In this document: one piece after another, positions 13,501 through 23,986 of the stretch
How the letters are laid out: each line of letters begins with the position of its first letter
How positions within the stretch are numbered: the stretch's first letter is position 1
Assembly (NCBI GenBank): GCA_016858145.1
Contig: JAEHOE010000229.1
Location: 35,971 to 99,970, forward strand
DNA: 64,000 nt
Direction of reading: 5' to 3'
DNA from: Edaphochlamys debaryana
Lineage: Eukaryota > Chlorophyta > Chlorophyceae > Chlamydomonadales
Translations under genes and position numbers: made by a program
The notes under the pieces: model-generated
The model's database searches: none
What the model saw: the letters and a program-made list of their open reading frames with translations, nothing else
Told to the model about the DNA's origin: nothing

Positions 13501-14374
13501 GGGCATGCGGGGGGGATGGAAGGCTCCAAGAGTCCTTGCCGAGGATCCTTACGTGCTGTGCCCCTGGCCTCCACCCCCTCTGTGACCACGCACTCCCTCC
13601 TCTGCCCCCCGCCCTCCCCCCCCTCTCACCCAGTCGACCCCAGCGCCCTGTCCGTCTACGCGGCCATGGCCAACACCAGCGACATGGCCTTTGGTGAGCG
13701 CGTGCAAGGGGCTGTGTGCGGGGTCTGGCTGGGGGCAGCGGGGCCCTCAGCGGCTTGGCTCGGCCTGGAAGCCGGCTGCCGGCTGCCGGTCCAGAGTCTC
13801 CACGCCAACCCCACTTCCCCACCCACCCACCCACCCCCCAGCCAACAACATCTACTACAAGCCCCCCGGCCTGCCGGCCCGCTACGTGGACCGCCGGGCG
13901 CCCCCCCTGGGCCCGGGCTACGACGGCGACCTGGGGGGGTGGAAGAACTACACGGGGGGAGACCGGGGCAGGTGCGGGGGATGGATGGATGGGGGGGGGG
14001 GGGGTTCTGGGCCTGCGAGGGGGCGTGGGAGCGCACGCCGCACTGGGGTGGGGGCTGAGACCTGAGGCGAGGAATCGGGCTGGGCAGCGCCTGTTTGGGC
14101 CTGACTGGCGGGAAGCCGGGCCCCCATGCGCTCCCATGCATCTTGTCCTACGTCTCCAGCTAAACTTTGTCCGTGCCGTCCCGTGCACCACCCCTCCCCC
14201 TCCCCCGCCCCCCGCAGCTTCGAGGCGGACCCCCGGATCGACCCCGCCTCCTTCAAGCCCCGCCAAGGCAGCCCCGCCATCGCCGCCGTGCCCCGCCTGG
14301 CCTCCGCCGACCGGGACTACGCCAACCGGCCCCGCGCCGGCAACCTGACGGACGCGGGCGCAATGCTGGCGTGA
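1..14374 (+). CDS. Large secreted-type protein: DNRLRE-like domain plus two right-handed beta-helices (3' part of gene)
   Basis: The first 14.4 kb is one gene entering from the left edge, read as about 47 exons ending at TGA 14372-14374 (about 1,540 residues visible). Exon joins were chosen by AG/GT sites and continuous phase; exon lists are in the module entries below. The order is a DNRLRE-like carbohydrate-binding domain, beta-helix 1, beta-helix 2, and an unrelated domain inserted before the final turns of helix 2. The many NxT/NxS sequons and the family context suggest a secreted or extracellular matrix glycan-binding or glycan-cleaving protein. The beta-helix family includes polysaccharide lyases, but I see no decisive catalytic residues, so enzyme activity is not claimed. 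The start codon and any signal peptide lie outside the window. One join (3744 to 4205) does not keep phase, so a micro-exon or sequence error is likely there. Confidence 0.85.
2419..2512. repeat. 11-bp minisatellite in intron 9 of the large gene
   Basis: About eight tandem copies of an 11-bp unit of the form TAACCTGTTGT, with variants carrying TTTT in place of TGTT. It lies just after the donor of exon 9 and is much more AT-rich than its surroundings. Confidence 0.9.
4562..5150. mobile_element. Short non-autonomous inverted-repeat DNA element inside an intron
   Basis: The two ends are an 18-bp inverted repeat: CAAGGTTGCACCAAACGC at 4562-4579 and its complement at 5133-5150, with 17 of 18 matching. 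Both sides are flanked by the same nine bases, A followed by eight C (4553-4561 and 5151-5159), which would fit a 9-bp target duplication of Mutator type. The surrounding C tract makes the exact length uncertain. The 589-bp body has no transposase frame. It is rich in CAAACG/CGTTTG words and, at its right end, a TTTGCG hexamer array (5090-5134). It sits wholly within the intron between the exons ending 4410 and starting 5173. Confidence 0.7.
5090..5136. repeat. TTTGCG hexamer microsatellite
   Basis: About seven tandem TTTGCG units with two TCTGCG variants, at the right end of the intronic inverted-repeat element; the last units run into its terminal repeat. Confidence 0.9.
5586..5613 (+). repeat. 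Short telomere-like TTTAGGG array in an intron
   Basis: Three consecutive GGTTTAG-type units (plant-type telomere repeat TTTAGGG) just after the donor of the exon ending 5553. It is too short to be a functional telomere; it could be chance or a repair footprint. Confidence 0.6.
8250..8329. repeat. Direct duplication of 29 bp in an intron
   Basis: The 29-bp block beginning GGATGTGGCTGGAGGTCC occurs at 8250-8278 and again at 8301-8329, separated by 22 bp, between the exons ending 8160 and starting 8364. Confidence 0.85.
9300..9328 (+). repeat. Decoy copy of an exon start with its splice acceptor
   Basis: The 29 bases at 9300-9328 repeat the start of the exon at 9404 (both read GTCCAGTACATGGATGTGGA and on to ACTGGGC), and the copy is also preceded by a CCCAG acceptor. 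The copies are 104 bp apart, so using the upstream acceptor would shift the frame. The downstream copy is taken as the real exon because only it continues in frame (ARTQSPPSWHDNINSL). Confidence 0.8.
10519..13448 (+). other. Module 4: domain inserted into the second beta-helix (exons 34-44)
   Basis: Exons are 10519-10876, 10976-11048, 11285-11410, 11558-11692, 11844-11887, 12072-12210, 12457-12483, 12716-12850, 13008-13105, 13202-13289 and 13379-13448. Exon 34 has a run of seven histidines (10581-10601) and an acidic EEEEEG stretch. Conserved-looking blocks follow: GYPFPAPAPVEGAW, DRHVLVIDNATCLLYE, GWTSSDAAGLAVLPGLVRWD, GEINHAIRFTGPNSRRAY, YMGLRVRLRASYD, and ALKKYGGIFADNGSPWFFTG. From memory this order matches a secreted protein family widespread in bacteria and some algae whose function I cannot name. 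It interrupts the helix and is followed by the helix's last rungs. Confidence 0.7.
12551..12617. repeat. 9-bp CCCCCTCCA minisatellite in an intron
   Basis: Seven or more perfect tandem copies of CCCCCTCCA between the 27-base exon ending 12483 and the exon starting 12716. The tract is strictly strand-asymmetric (pyrimidine plus A on the + strand). Confidence 0.9.
13634..14374 (+). other. Module 5: closing rungs of the second beta-helix (exons 45-47)
   Basis: Exons are 13634-13693, 13842-13971 and 14218-14374. The protein returns to helix character (VYAAMANTSDMAFANNIYYK, then FEADPRIDPASF). It ends with the standard C-terminal signature of bacterial-type beta-helix proteins: GSPAIAAV, then DYANRPRAGNLTDAGAM and TGA. 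This is the partner of the closing block of module 2, which is the reason for reading exons 34-44 as an insertion rather than a C-terminal fusion. Confidence 0.75.
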
Positions 14375-15928
14375 GGAGGCTAGCAAGCCTGGCGGATGGA
14401 TGGAAGGGTGGATGGATAAGATATCAGGGTTGAGGAGGTGAAGATAAAGCCAGAATTTGCAGGGCCTGTGGCGGGCTTGACGCAGCACCCGTGGGCGCTG
14501 CGGCGTCCTGTGGCGGGGGCAGCTCTGCCGGCTGGCGGGGCCGCCAGACCGGTGGAGTACCAGGTATAAAGAGCGGCGCCGAAAGAAGCGTCTGCTGGTT
14601 GGAAAGCAGCCTATCGCTTGGAGGCTAGCGAACCGAATGCCCTGCCGCTGAAGCAGGCGGTGCTGTCTATCCATGATTGCCGGCGTGCGTGCCTCGCAAT
14701 TGAGTATAAAGCGCTGAGAACGCGCCATTCTAGCTGGTATCTGACTCGACTGGCGAAGCTGGAGGGTCGGGGCGGTGCCCCGGGTTTTGTCGTGTGCGCG
14801 TGCCGTACTACACGTTATATTTCAATACAGATTGGTGAATCTGTGCGTGTGCTTCATCGTTCATCAGCCTAGGGTTAGCCGGGTTTGGCATCAGCCTACT
14901 GTGTTGAGGGGCAATAGGGTGTGTTTGCGGGACGCACTTTGCTGCGTTGCTATTGAGACCCTGCCACGTCTTGTGTGAGGGGCGACCATGAGCACTGACT
15001 TGGGGCTGGCAGTCCGTCGGCAGGCCGGTAAACGGCCCGCTTGCGTGATTGCGTGTGCTTCTGCCGCTTACTGCCATTGCAAATTGTGGTTGATTTGGGT
15101 ACCCGCAAGAGCCCCAGGCCGCCTGCCTCCGTGCCGCGGGGTGCAGGGGGGGGCGCAGGCCGAAAGGTCTTGTTTGGAGGCGGGAGCAATGGACTCGTCT
15201 CGGAATTCATGAGGCATGAAATCGGGCATTGATTTGGCGCAGTGAAGCGCCTGGACTGGACGGATTGATATCTTCAAGCATTCATGGGCAGGGGGGTAAG
15301 CTGTGCTTGGGAGGGACGCCCTTCCCACAACTTGAACACCGATACGCCATGCGTTATGCGTTATGCGGAGTAGCTCCCTGCGGTGCCGGCCCCAACATGT
15401 TGCCGGGCCGTTACAGAGTCTGCAAGGTCGGTTTACGTCCTGAGCACAGAGACGTCTTGCGCACACGTCTAGAGCCTGCTGGGGCCAAGCGGGGTCAGCA
15501 CGCAACGCGCCCACCGCCAAGCAGCCGTCACACAGCCCTCTGAGCCCAGCACTGTGCTGTGCTGAGCCCACTCCGCACACCCCTCAGCTCTACCGTACGA
15601 AGCTGGACATGTACCCGTGCTGCCAGTGATGCCCTCTGCATGCCACCCCTCGATGTCACCCTGCTCGCTCCCCTCCGCTCTCTTAGTGCCTACCAGCCAT
15701 GCCTCCATCGCATTCCTGCTCCCACCGCCGCACAACACCCTACAGCGCCTGCCTTCTGCTCGTTCCTTTCTCTCGGGCCCTGCAGCTATCTTACTGCCGC
15801 TGCCCCAACCCTCCCCACCCTCCCACCTCTTCCCTGTTCCCGTGCTTCCACCCCACACACCGCCCCACCCCCGTCCCCCAGCCAGCATGCGCCATCACCG
15901 CCCCTCACCCCTCACCGCCCCCCGCCCC
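14375..15928. other. Intergenic region between the convergent large gene and TPR gene
   Basis: No coding frame here looks real. The stretch is less GC-rich than the genes and should hold the two 3' UTRs. TATAAAG words occur at 14565 and 14704 on the + strand, but no gene start follows them. No TGTAA signal is visible for the large gene. A CCCCTCACCG-type simple repeat covers about 15885-15940. Confidence 0.5.
15411..15415 (-). terminator. Candidate TGTAA polyadenylation signal for the TPR gene
   Basis: TTACA on the + strand is TGTAA on the minus strand, the volvocine poly(A) signal, 514 bp after the TPR stop codon. The 5-mer is common, so this is a suggestion only. Confidence 0.3.
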
Positions 15929-18361
15929 TCACCGCCCCCCGCCCAGCATGCGGCCGTACAGCGCCCGCTCCGCGCCCACGTCCCGGCCCCGCGCCGCCCG
16001 CAGCGCCGCCCGCAGCCCCCGCAGCTCCCCCGCCCGGGCCGCACCGCACAGCGCCTCAGCGGCGTCCAGGTCAGCGGCGGCCGCCTGCGGGGTGGGGGGC
16101 GGGGCAGGGGCGGGTTAAGAGCGGGGTGGGGTAGAGAGGGTTGAACGGAGGGTGAGAATAGGGTGAACGCAAATTGTATGCAGGGTGTGGTGCCGACAGG
16201 TTTGGTGCGGGATCGGGGCGGAATGCCAGCCCAGAGCCTCTGGCCCTCCAGAGAGGGCGTGCGGCAGGAGGGTCACGTGCGCTCCGCATCGCACGTCAGG
16301 GCAGCCCTCCGCACGCGCAGCACGCACCTCATACTCCCGCCTCGCCAGCAGCGCCCGCGCCCGCCGCACGTGCGCCGCCCCGCACCCCGGGTCCAGGGCC
16401 AGGGCGGCGGCGCACGCCTCCGCGGCGGCGCCGTACGCCCCGGTGGCGTGGTGGGCGGCGGCCGAGTTGAGGAGCAGTCCCACCTGGGGCGATGGGGTTA
16501 GGGTTGGGTTGGGTTGGGTTGGGTGGGGTGGGGTGCGGGGTGGTGCTCGTACAGAGGGCGGGTGCACTGTGGGCTCCGCCATGTTTGGCACATGGGCTTG
16601 CGAACCACCCACACACCGGCAGGGCATAACCCTTCGAACACTCCCGCTCGAGCCCTACTCCCCCGGCCCTGCCCCTCAGGCCCTGCCCCCAGGCCTCCCT
16701 CCACCCTTTTTGCACCCCGCCCTCTGCACCCCCCTCCCCCCCACCTTGGCCTCCTCCACCAGCCGCCGCTCCCCCTCCCCCCCCGGCGCCAGCAACCCCA
16801 ACACCGCCAGCCCCCGGCCCCAGTGCCGCAGCGCCCCCGCGGGGTCGCCCGCTGCGTAGGCCGCGGAGCCGGCGCGCCGCTCCTCGAGCTAGGGGGGTGG
16901 GGTGGGGAGAGGAGGTAAGGGGGGCTTGAGAGGTGGGAGGGGGACGGGGGGTAGGAGCAGGCGGGCACGTTAGTATATCAACGCCCCACCTGGCCAACGT
17001 GGGCTCCCCCCTATGGTCGTTCCGCCCTTGCAACTCTGCTTCGACTTCCCCCCCGCCCCTTACCCCTCCTCAGCCGCACCCACCCCCCTACCCCCCACCT
17101 TCCCACCTGCTCGTTCATGGCCGAGGCCAGCTGCTCGGGGGAGGGGGCGGCCAGGCGGGGGCGCAGCCGCTCCGACCACTCGGCGGCGCCGGGGGTGCCG
17201 GGGGCCTGCGGACGCGGCGGGTGGGGGCAGGGGGCGGGATTGGGTCCCTCAGGCAGCGGGCCCTGCAGCCCGCCTTGCACAGTGTTGTGAGTGTCCATCG
17301 CCCGCTCTAGCGGGTTCCCACTGCTAGGAAAGAGCGGTGGCGTAGGCTGCCTGAGCTTGTGGTAAGCTGCCATACATCGCCGTACCTCGCCGGTCCCCAC
17401 TCCCGGGGGTCCCCACTCCCGCGGGGAAGGTTGACAGGCCGCACGTGCCGTACCGCGCCGTACATCGCCGTACCGCACCGTGCCGTACCTTGATGTGCGC
17501 CAGCAGCGCCTCCTCCAGCTGCGCCTCGCTCAGCTCGCCGCGCGCCAGCAGGCGCGCAGCACGCCGCAGCATGCCCAGCACGAGCGGGTTGGAGGCCCAG
17601 GCGGAGGCGTCCTGCGGGGGTGGGGTTGTGGGTTGTGGAAGGCTGTGCTGTGATCTGAACACATGAGACCCGCCTTGGCAGCCTCAGCACCCCCTTGTGC
17701 AACACGCATCTTCCCTCGCACCTCGCCCTCCTCCCCCCTCCTGCCCCCTCCACCCCTCCCTGCCCCTCCTCCCTGCCCCTCTTCCCTGCCCCTCTTCCCC
17801 CCTCCTCCCTGCCCCTCCTACCTCCTCCCTGCCCCTTCCCCCCTCCCTCCCCTCCCCTCCCCCCCTCCCTCCCCTCCCCTTCCCCCTCCTTCCCCCTCCT
17901 CCCCCCCCACCGTGTCCGGGTCGTTCCACAGGCTAGCCACCAGGCGGGCCAGGGGGGGGTGGCGCAGCAGGGGGGCCAGGGCGGAGCGGGTGGCCTCGTC
18001 AGCCTCCTCCAGCTGGGGCGGGGCCGGGGGGGCGTGCGGGTGGGGTCGGGGCTATCGAGCGGGGCGAGGCGAGGAGCCGCCGCGGTCTCTGCCCTCCGCC
18101 CTAGCTGTATCGCCTCACGCTTCGTTCCTCGGCCCCGCCCAGAGCCCCGCCCGAGCCCGCACTAGGTACAGACTAAGGCCGCCGCGCTTCCGCGCACACC
18201 TTGCGCCGCGTCTCCGCCAGCGCCGCGGCCTCCCGCGCCGTCAGCTCCGCGTCCAGCTCCTCGGCCTGAGCCCGCTCCGCCAGGGCGGCCAGCGCGGGCG
18301 AGGAGGCCGTGAAGTCGCGGAACGAGGCCGCGAGCGCGCGGGCGTCAGTGAGGTCGAGCAT
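15929..18361 (-). CDS. TPR-repeat protein, seven exons
   Basis: Exons, 5' to 3': 18200-18361, 17911-18012, 17489-17611, 17107-17205, 16745-16888, 16328-16483 and 15929-16084. All introns are phase 0 and the product is 313 residues, from MLDLTDARALAASFRDF to MLGGGR-TGA. The second half holds three tetratricopeptide units: RRAGSAAYAAGDPAGALRHW, then LLLNSAAAHHATGAYGAAAE and on to ALALDPG, then AAHVRRARALLARREYEAAA. The Asn in the second unit and the Arg in the third fall where Hsp90/Hsp70-binding carboxylate-clamp residues usually sit, so a co-chaperone role is possible. The N-terminal half is helical and acidic/alanine-rich and matches nothing I know. The 17,700-17,910 intron is a long CCCTCC-type pyrimidine tract. 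Confidence 0.75.
16497..16539. repeat. GGGTT microsatellite in a TPR-gene intron
   Basis: A run of GGGTT units passing into GGGGT units, in the intron between the exons 16328-16483 and 16745-16888. Confidence 0.8.
17745..17908. repeat. Pyrimidine-only tandem repeat in a TPR-gene intron
   Basis: Imperfect tandem CCCTGCCCCTCCT-like units almost without A on the + strand. In the gene's own orientation this is a G/A-rich tract starting right at the donor of exon 2 (GTGGGG). Confidence 0.75.
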
Positions 18362-19363
18362 GGCGCTTGCTTTGCCGCGCTCGCGACGCAGCGTTGCTAG
18401 GCTGCGAGTTGAGTTGCTGGGCGGAGCGAGCGTCGATGCTGCGTAGGAGTCAGTGGGTGCGGCTTGGTGTCGTGCCTTTTGGACGGTCCCAGGATTGGGG
18501 GCCTCCCCGTCGACGACCCAGCGGTACTGCCAGTCCAGCACGAGGGATAGGGCGAAAGACAAGGCAGTCGGGTGCAGAGCCTTTACAGTGCACCGCTTCT
18601 CCTGCAGGCATAAACCTTTCCCGTCTGGTGGGAAGCGAGGTCCGCATATGTAAAACGCGTGCTCGGGCGGCGACGCCCCAGCCGCAGGTCCCAGCCTACA
18701 CTTAGTCAAACCCGTCACCGACTTGCAACTCCTGCCGCACTTGCGCCGTCGTCAAGCTCCTCACATAACATCAACGCAAACGGGCACCTATCGCCACCGG
18801 CGTTCGGGTGGGAAACCTGTGCGGTCCCCCCACTGCCACCGGCACGATTCGTTGCAGAGCCAGGAAGGCCCCTTGCCCACCCCAAGTCAGCCCAAACGCA
18901 ATCGTCTCGCTCCTATTCTGCACCTAGCCCCTCGGCGCTCGCAACCGCAACCCATCGCGGTCCGGGCAGGTGCCAAGCCGGACGGCTGCGGTACAACATC
19001 CGCGGCCAACCGTACCCGGCCCCGCCACACGCGCCTCCGCAAACCCCGTCGCCCTCCGCGCCCGTCCTCCGCCTCCGCTCACGCCGCGGAGCAAGCTGCC
19101 GTCAAGCCCTCGAGGCCCACGCCACCTGCACGCCGCCGCTCTCCCACAGCCCAAGCGCCACGCCGCTCGCAGTTCACGCACCCAGCCAACGCCAGATCCG
19201 CGATCCACGCCGCGCCGCCCTGAGCCCGATCCGCCGCCGCCGCCCCAAGCCGGAGCCAGAGCGCCGCCGCGCGCAGCCGCCGCCGCCACGCCCGAGTCCA
19301 GATCCATATCCGTCGCCGGAACCAGATCCAGACTCACTGCCGCAGATCCAGGTCTGGACCCGC
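18362..19363. other. Gap between TPR gene start and EF-2 stop
   Basis: It must hold the EF-2 3' UTR and the TPR promoter, since both genes are on the minus strand. I see no coding region. The open frames are GC shadows and several run straight through the EF-2 last exon on the opposite strand. A TTACA (minus TGTAA) lies at 18583-18587. Confidence 0.5.
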
Positions 19364-22300
19364 TTACAGCTTGTCCTCGTACTCGGACAGGGGGGCGGGC
19401 TCGGGCTTGAGGCCCTTGCGGGCGCGGATGCCCAGCACCAGGGTGTTGGCCTGGGTGCCCTTGTCCAGGGGGTTCATGGGCATAATGTCCCAGTGGTCGA
19501 ACACGCACTGGGGGAAGGCCTGGCCGGCCGTGTTGGCGCGCAGGACCGAGGTGAAGCCGAACGACTCCACGACGGGCAGGTAGGCCTGGGAGGCGGGTCA
19601 AGAGGGAGGGAGGAGTAGGTGAGTCGACTGTCATTGGTGTCATTGGAACAACACTAAGCTGGAGGCGGCGCTAGATTGCTTGCTGGCAGGCGCAAGTCAG
19701 GGTCAAGAGAGATTACGGGTGTAGGGCCTCACCTTGATGTTGTACATGGGGGTACCGGGGCGCTGCATCTCCTCGAACACCATGCCGCGCTTGGTGTTGA
19801 GCGTCGAGTAGATGCCGCCCAGCGCCTGCTCGGGCGCCTGGATCTCCACCAGGTACACCGGCTCGCACAGGCGGGGCTGGGCAGTCAGCTCGGCGGCGTA
19901 GATCACGCTGCGCGGAAGAAGGGAAGAAGAGCAGGCGGGAGCGGGGTCAAGAACGATATCGTCGACTTCGAACAGACATGCGAAGCCTCTTCCATCAGTC
20001 ACACCCTTGGCCGTAAACAAAGGAGTAGAGCGCGGAGGGATCCCCTTGCCCTGGTGGAAAGCGGGCTCACCGGCGGGCGGTGGGGATGATCTGGCCACCA
20101 CCGCGGTGGATGGCGTCCGTGTGGAGCACCACGTCCATGAACTCGAACACGACACCGCGCATGTTCTCCTCGGCCAGGACACCCTCCTTGCACGCCCACT
20201 GCATGGCGGCGACGCAAGAGTCCTTGATCTCGTTCAGGTACTGCACACCCTTGGTCACGTCCACCATGACGTTGGCGCCGTTGGTGTCGGGGGCGAAGCA
20301 CCAGATCTTCTTGGCGATCTCCTTGTCCCAGCCGAACTCCTCCGACAGGATCTTGGAGCGGATCTTGGGGTCGTCGCGGGGGCCGACCTGGAGGGGGGGA
20401 AGTGGAGGTGAGAGTTGGAAAGATGCAGAAAAGGGTTGCCGTGAGCCGAACGAGGGCAACAGCATGTGTGTGGGTCGGTTTACGCAGGCCTCGAACAGGC
20501 CCAGAAGCCAGGACCACCGGCCAAGGACGGAGTATAAACCAGCTGGCCCCTGACCCTGTTGCTCCGCCCGCGAGCTCCCCTCCCACCCCGCCCCTACCCA
20601 CCCGGCCGGCCTCGATGGCCTCAGCCAGGCCGTCCTCCATGGGGCGGGCCTGGATGTACAGGCGGTTGTGCTTGTTGGGGGACTTGGACATGACCACGTG
20701 GTCCGAGGTGGACGACACGGTCTCGCGGAAGGCCACCACGGGCTCCGAGATCTGAGGGTGTGACGAAGGTGCAGGAAGTCGAGAGAGGAGCGGTGAGAGG
20801 AGAGGTAGCTTGCCCGTTGCCAGTTGATGAAGATTTGCTTGGGTGCAAACTGCCAAAGCCGAAGGCCGAGGCCCCTACCGTACTGCCCTCCGGTACTCCT
20901 TCCCCCCTTCCGCCGTCCCCCGGCCCCATCCACCCTCACGCACCTTGATCTCAGCGCCGCCCATGAAGTCGTCCTGCAGATCCTTCAGGCAGATCTCCAG
21001 GTGCAGCTCGCCGGCGCCGGCAATGATGTGCTCGCCGGTCTCCTCGATGATGCACTGCACCATGGGGTCCGAGCGGGCCAGGCGCTTCAGGCCCTCCACC
21101 AGCTTGGGCAGGTCGGAGGCGTTCTTGGGCTCCACGGCCACGCGCACCACGGGCGACACCGAGAACTTCATGGCCTGCGGAAAGCAACAGGGTGGAGAAG
21201 AAGAGGGAAAAGCAGGGTGAAAATGGAAGCGCAGCTTTACACCGGCCTTGAGCGAGGCCCGAGCTCGCATGCAGGCGCCCTCCAGGCATACTTCCGCAGC
21301 AGCACCTGCTCTCGAGGCCGCCAAAACCGCTCCGCAGCAAACCCCTCCTCCCACCCCTGTTGCGGGCCCACCTTCATGGGGAAGGCGTCGTCGCAGCCCT
21401 CGCGGGTGATGGTGGCCGTCTTGGTGATGTACTGGTCCAGGCCCACCAGCGCCACGGTGTTACCGCAGGGCACGTCCTCCACGGCCTCCTGCTTGCGGCC
21501 CATGCACAGCACGGTGCGCTGCACCGACTTGTTGTACAGGTCCTTCTTCTCGCCTGCGGACCGCGGTTGCAGGGAACGAGGGGGTATCGCCGGTCCGTCA
21601 GCTTCAGCCCACTCTCCAAAGCGTCTGTCATCCCTCGCTCGAGTGCCCTGCCTCCAATGTGACACGAATTGATGAACCCCTGTGACATGAATCGATGAAA
21701 CCCTTCCGAAACCCGTACTCCAGGTGCCCCGCAGCCGATCCCACGACCTGGCCTCACCGGGGATGTAGTTGGCGCCCATGATGCGGACCTTGGCGCCGGT
21801 CGACACCTTGCCGGCGAACACACGGCCGAAGGCGAAGAAGCGGCCCTTGTCGGCGGTGGGAATCATCTTGGACACGTAGCACATGAGGGGGCCATCGGGG
21901 TCGCAGTTGCGGATGGCGGTGGCGTACACGTCGTCCATGGGGCCCTCGTACAGCACCTCCACGCGGTAGCTGAGAGGTGGGGGGGTCGGGGTGAGGGGGA
22001 GTGGGGGAGGTCAGTTAAGCGCTGCGCGTCGCCGAGTTGCTGTTCTTGATGCCAGAAGCGTGCGGGGGCGTTGAGATTTGCGAAAGGGTGGCCAATGCCC
22101 CCGTGAAACAGCGAAGGATCCAGCTGTGTAAAGCGGTGGCGCCAGGCAGCGGGCATGGCGAGTGCTTGCTTTTGCGCTTCCCTCCGACACCGTGGCCCTC
22201 CCAAGACGTGCTGGGCTACTGGCTTGCCCTCGCTGCTGCCCGCTCTTGTCGGCTCTTCTCAAGCCAGCCCATATTGCCCCTGCGGAGACCAGGCCGAAGG

Positions 22301-23986
22301 CTCACCGCTGGGCCTTGGCGGGCGAGGGCAGGTGGTAGACAATCATCTCCAGCAGCGCCTCGTTGGCGGGCAGCCACGACTGCATGATGCGCTTCATCAG
22401 CGGCTTGCCGGACAGGTCCTTGTCCTCCGACTTGAGGCGGCCCATCACTGGGGGGAACCAGTGCAGAGCAGGGGAAGGACAAGTGAGGAAGGGGATCATC
22501 AGCCGGGAAAACGGCGCATGTAAAGGGGGCTCGGGGGTCACGCCGCGACGCGGGGAGCGACCGCGGCTGAGTCAGGAAGGCGGGGTGGGGGCCGTGGGGA
22601 CTGACGAAAGATTACTCTTAAGCAGTGCAACGGCATGCAAGGCATGGCGTTGCTGCTGCTAGTCGCCTTGCTCTTGTTCTGCTGCTGAGGATCCCACAAG
22701 AGCGGCGCTGGGTCAGCTCCGTTCTGTGTGCCGCCTGAGGCCCTACCCGCGCCCAACTCCCAACTGCCCGTGCACCGTACCAACCGCCACCCCACCCCCG
22801 TGCTGTCCTGCTTGCTGGCGCCTCACCGTTCAGCTTCTCCAGCATGGGCCAGAGCTTGTCCTTGGCGTCCTTCATGGCCAGCTCGATGATGGTCTTGATG
22901 GGCTCGTAGATGAACTGCACGAAGCCACGCTTGCAGGTGGGGGAGTCCGTCTGCTTGGTGGTCCACTTCTTGGTGGCCGGGTCGAAGAAGTTGTCACCCC
23001 ACAGCTTGGCGATCATGCGGGCCTCGTCGGTGCCGAACTTGGAGGCGTACATGCGCGCGAAGGTGGTCAGGGTGAAGGCCCAGCCGTGCAGACCGGCCGA
23101 GAACGACACGGTGGAGCGGTCGGGGTAGACCTGGATGTCGCCCATGGCGTCATCCTGGTAGGTGGCCATGATCACGTTGGCGTTCTCAATCACACGCAGG
23201 TAGGTGGTGTACGCCTCCTCGCCATCGAGCATAAGCTCCAGGAAGCAGCGGTCCATCTTGTTGACGGTCAGCACCGGGCGAATGCGCTCAGCCAGGGCCT
23301 GGCGCAGCACGGTCTCGGTCTGCACGCACACGCCCTCCACGCAGTCCACGACGACCAGAGCACCGTCGGTAATGCGCAGCGCGGCCGTCACCTCCGACGA
23401 GAAGTCGACGTGACCGGGCGAGTCAATCAGGTTCACCAGGTAGTCGTTGCCGCTGCGCTCGCCGGTGAAGTTCTTCAGGTCCTCATCCGACATCTGGTAG
23501 TAGAGCGAAATGCCGGTCGACTTGATGGTGATGCCGCGCTCCTGCTCGTCGGCGCGAGTGTCGGTGAGGCGGGCATCGCCGGCCTGTAGGAAAGCGAGGG
23601 CCAAGAGGTCAGGGGTACTGGGCGAGGTGCGGTGGGCGCGCTGCGGAGATCTACCGGCGGCGCACCTGCTCCACCGACATGATACCAGCCGCAGCCACCA
23701 GCGAGTCGGTGAGGGTCGACTTGCCTGCGCGCGCACCATTTCGTCAGCTGAGCTCCTCCACAATGCTTCAGAGGCAGCTTACCGTGGTCGACGTGCGCAA
23801 TCACGGACATATTGCGGATGTTGTGCTTCTTGTCCATGAGAGCACGGATCTCCTCCATAGTGAACTTCACCTGCAGCCATAGCGGCGGCAAAATTGTCAC
23901 GAAACTGCGCTAGGGTGGCTACTGGGTCGTGGGCGTGGCCTAGGAGCTCCGGAGCGGCTATGGGCCTGATGTCGGCGACGCACCAT
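19364..23986 (-). CDS. EEF2: Translation elongation factor 2 (EF-2)
   Basis: EF-2 is the cytosolic GTPase that moves tRNA and mRNA through the ribosome after each peptide bond. Exons, 5' to 3': 23984-23986, 23783-23870, 23666-23724, 22827-23583, 22306-22447, 21758-21969, 21372-21553, 20944-21174, 20602-20751, 20071-20387, 19733-19907 and 19364-19585. They join in phase to 845 residues, the normal length for plants and algae. Visible motifs are the P-loop AHVDHGKST (26-34), [12 protein letters not shown] (switch I), [12 protein letters not shown] (G3) and NKMDR (G4). The diphthamide loop [14 protein letters not shown] has its His near 702, and the C-terminus is SEYEDKL. The first exon is just the ATG, split from [11 protein letters not shown] by a 113-bp intron (ATG-GTGCGT to CTGCAG-GTG). 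The in-frame upstream reading [10 protein letters not shown] is therefore rejected. Confidence 0.97.
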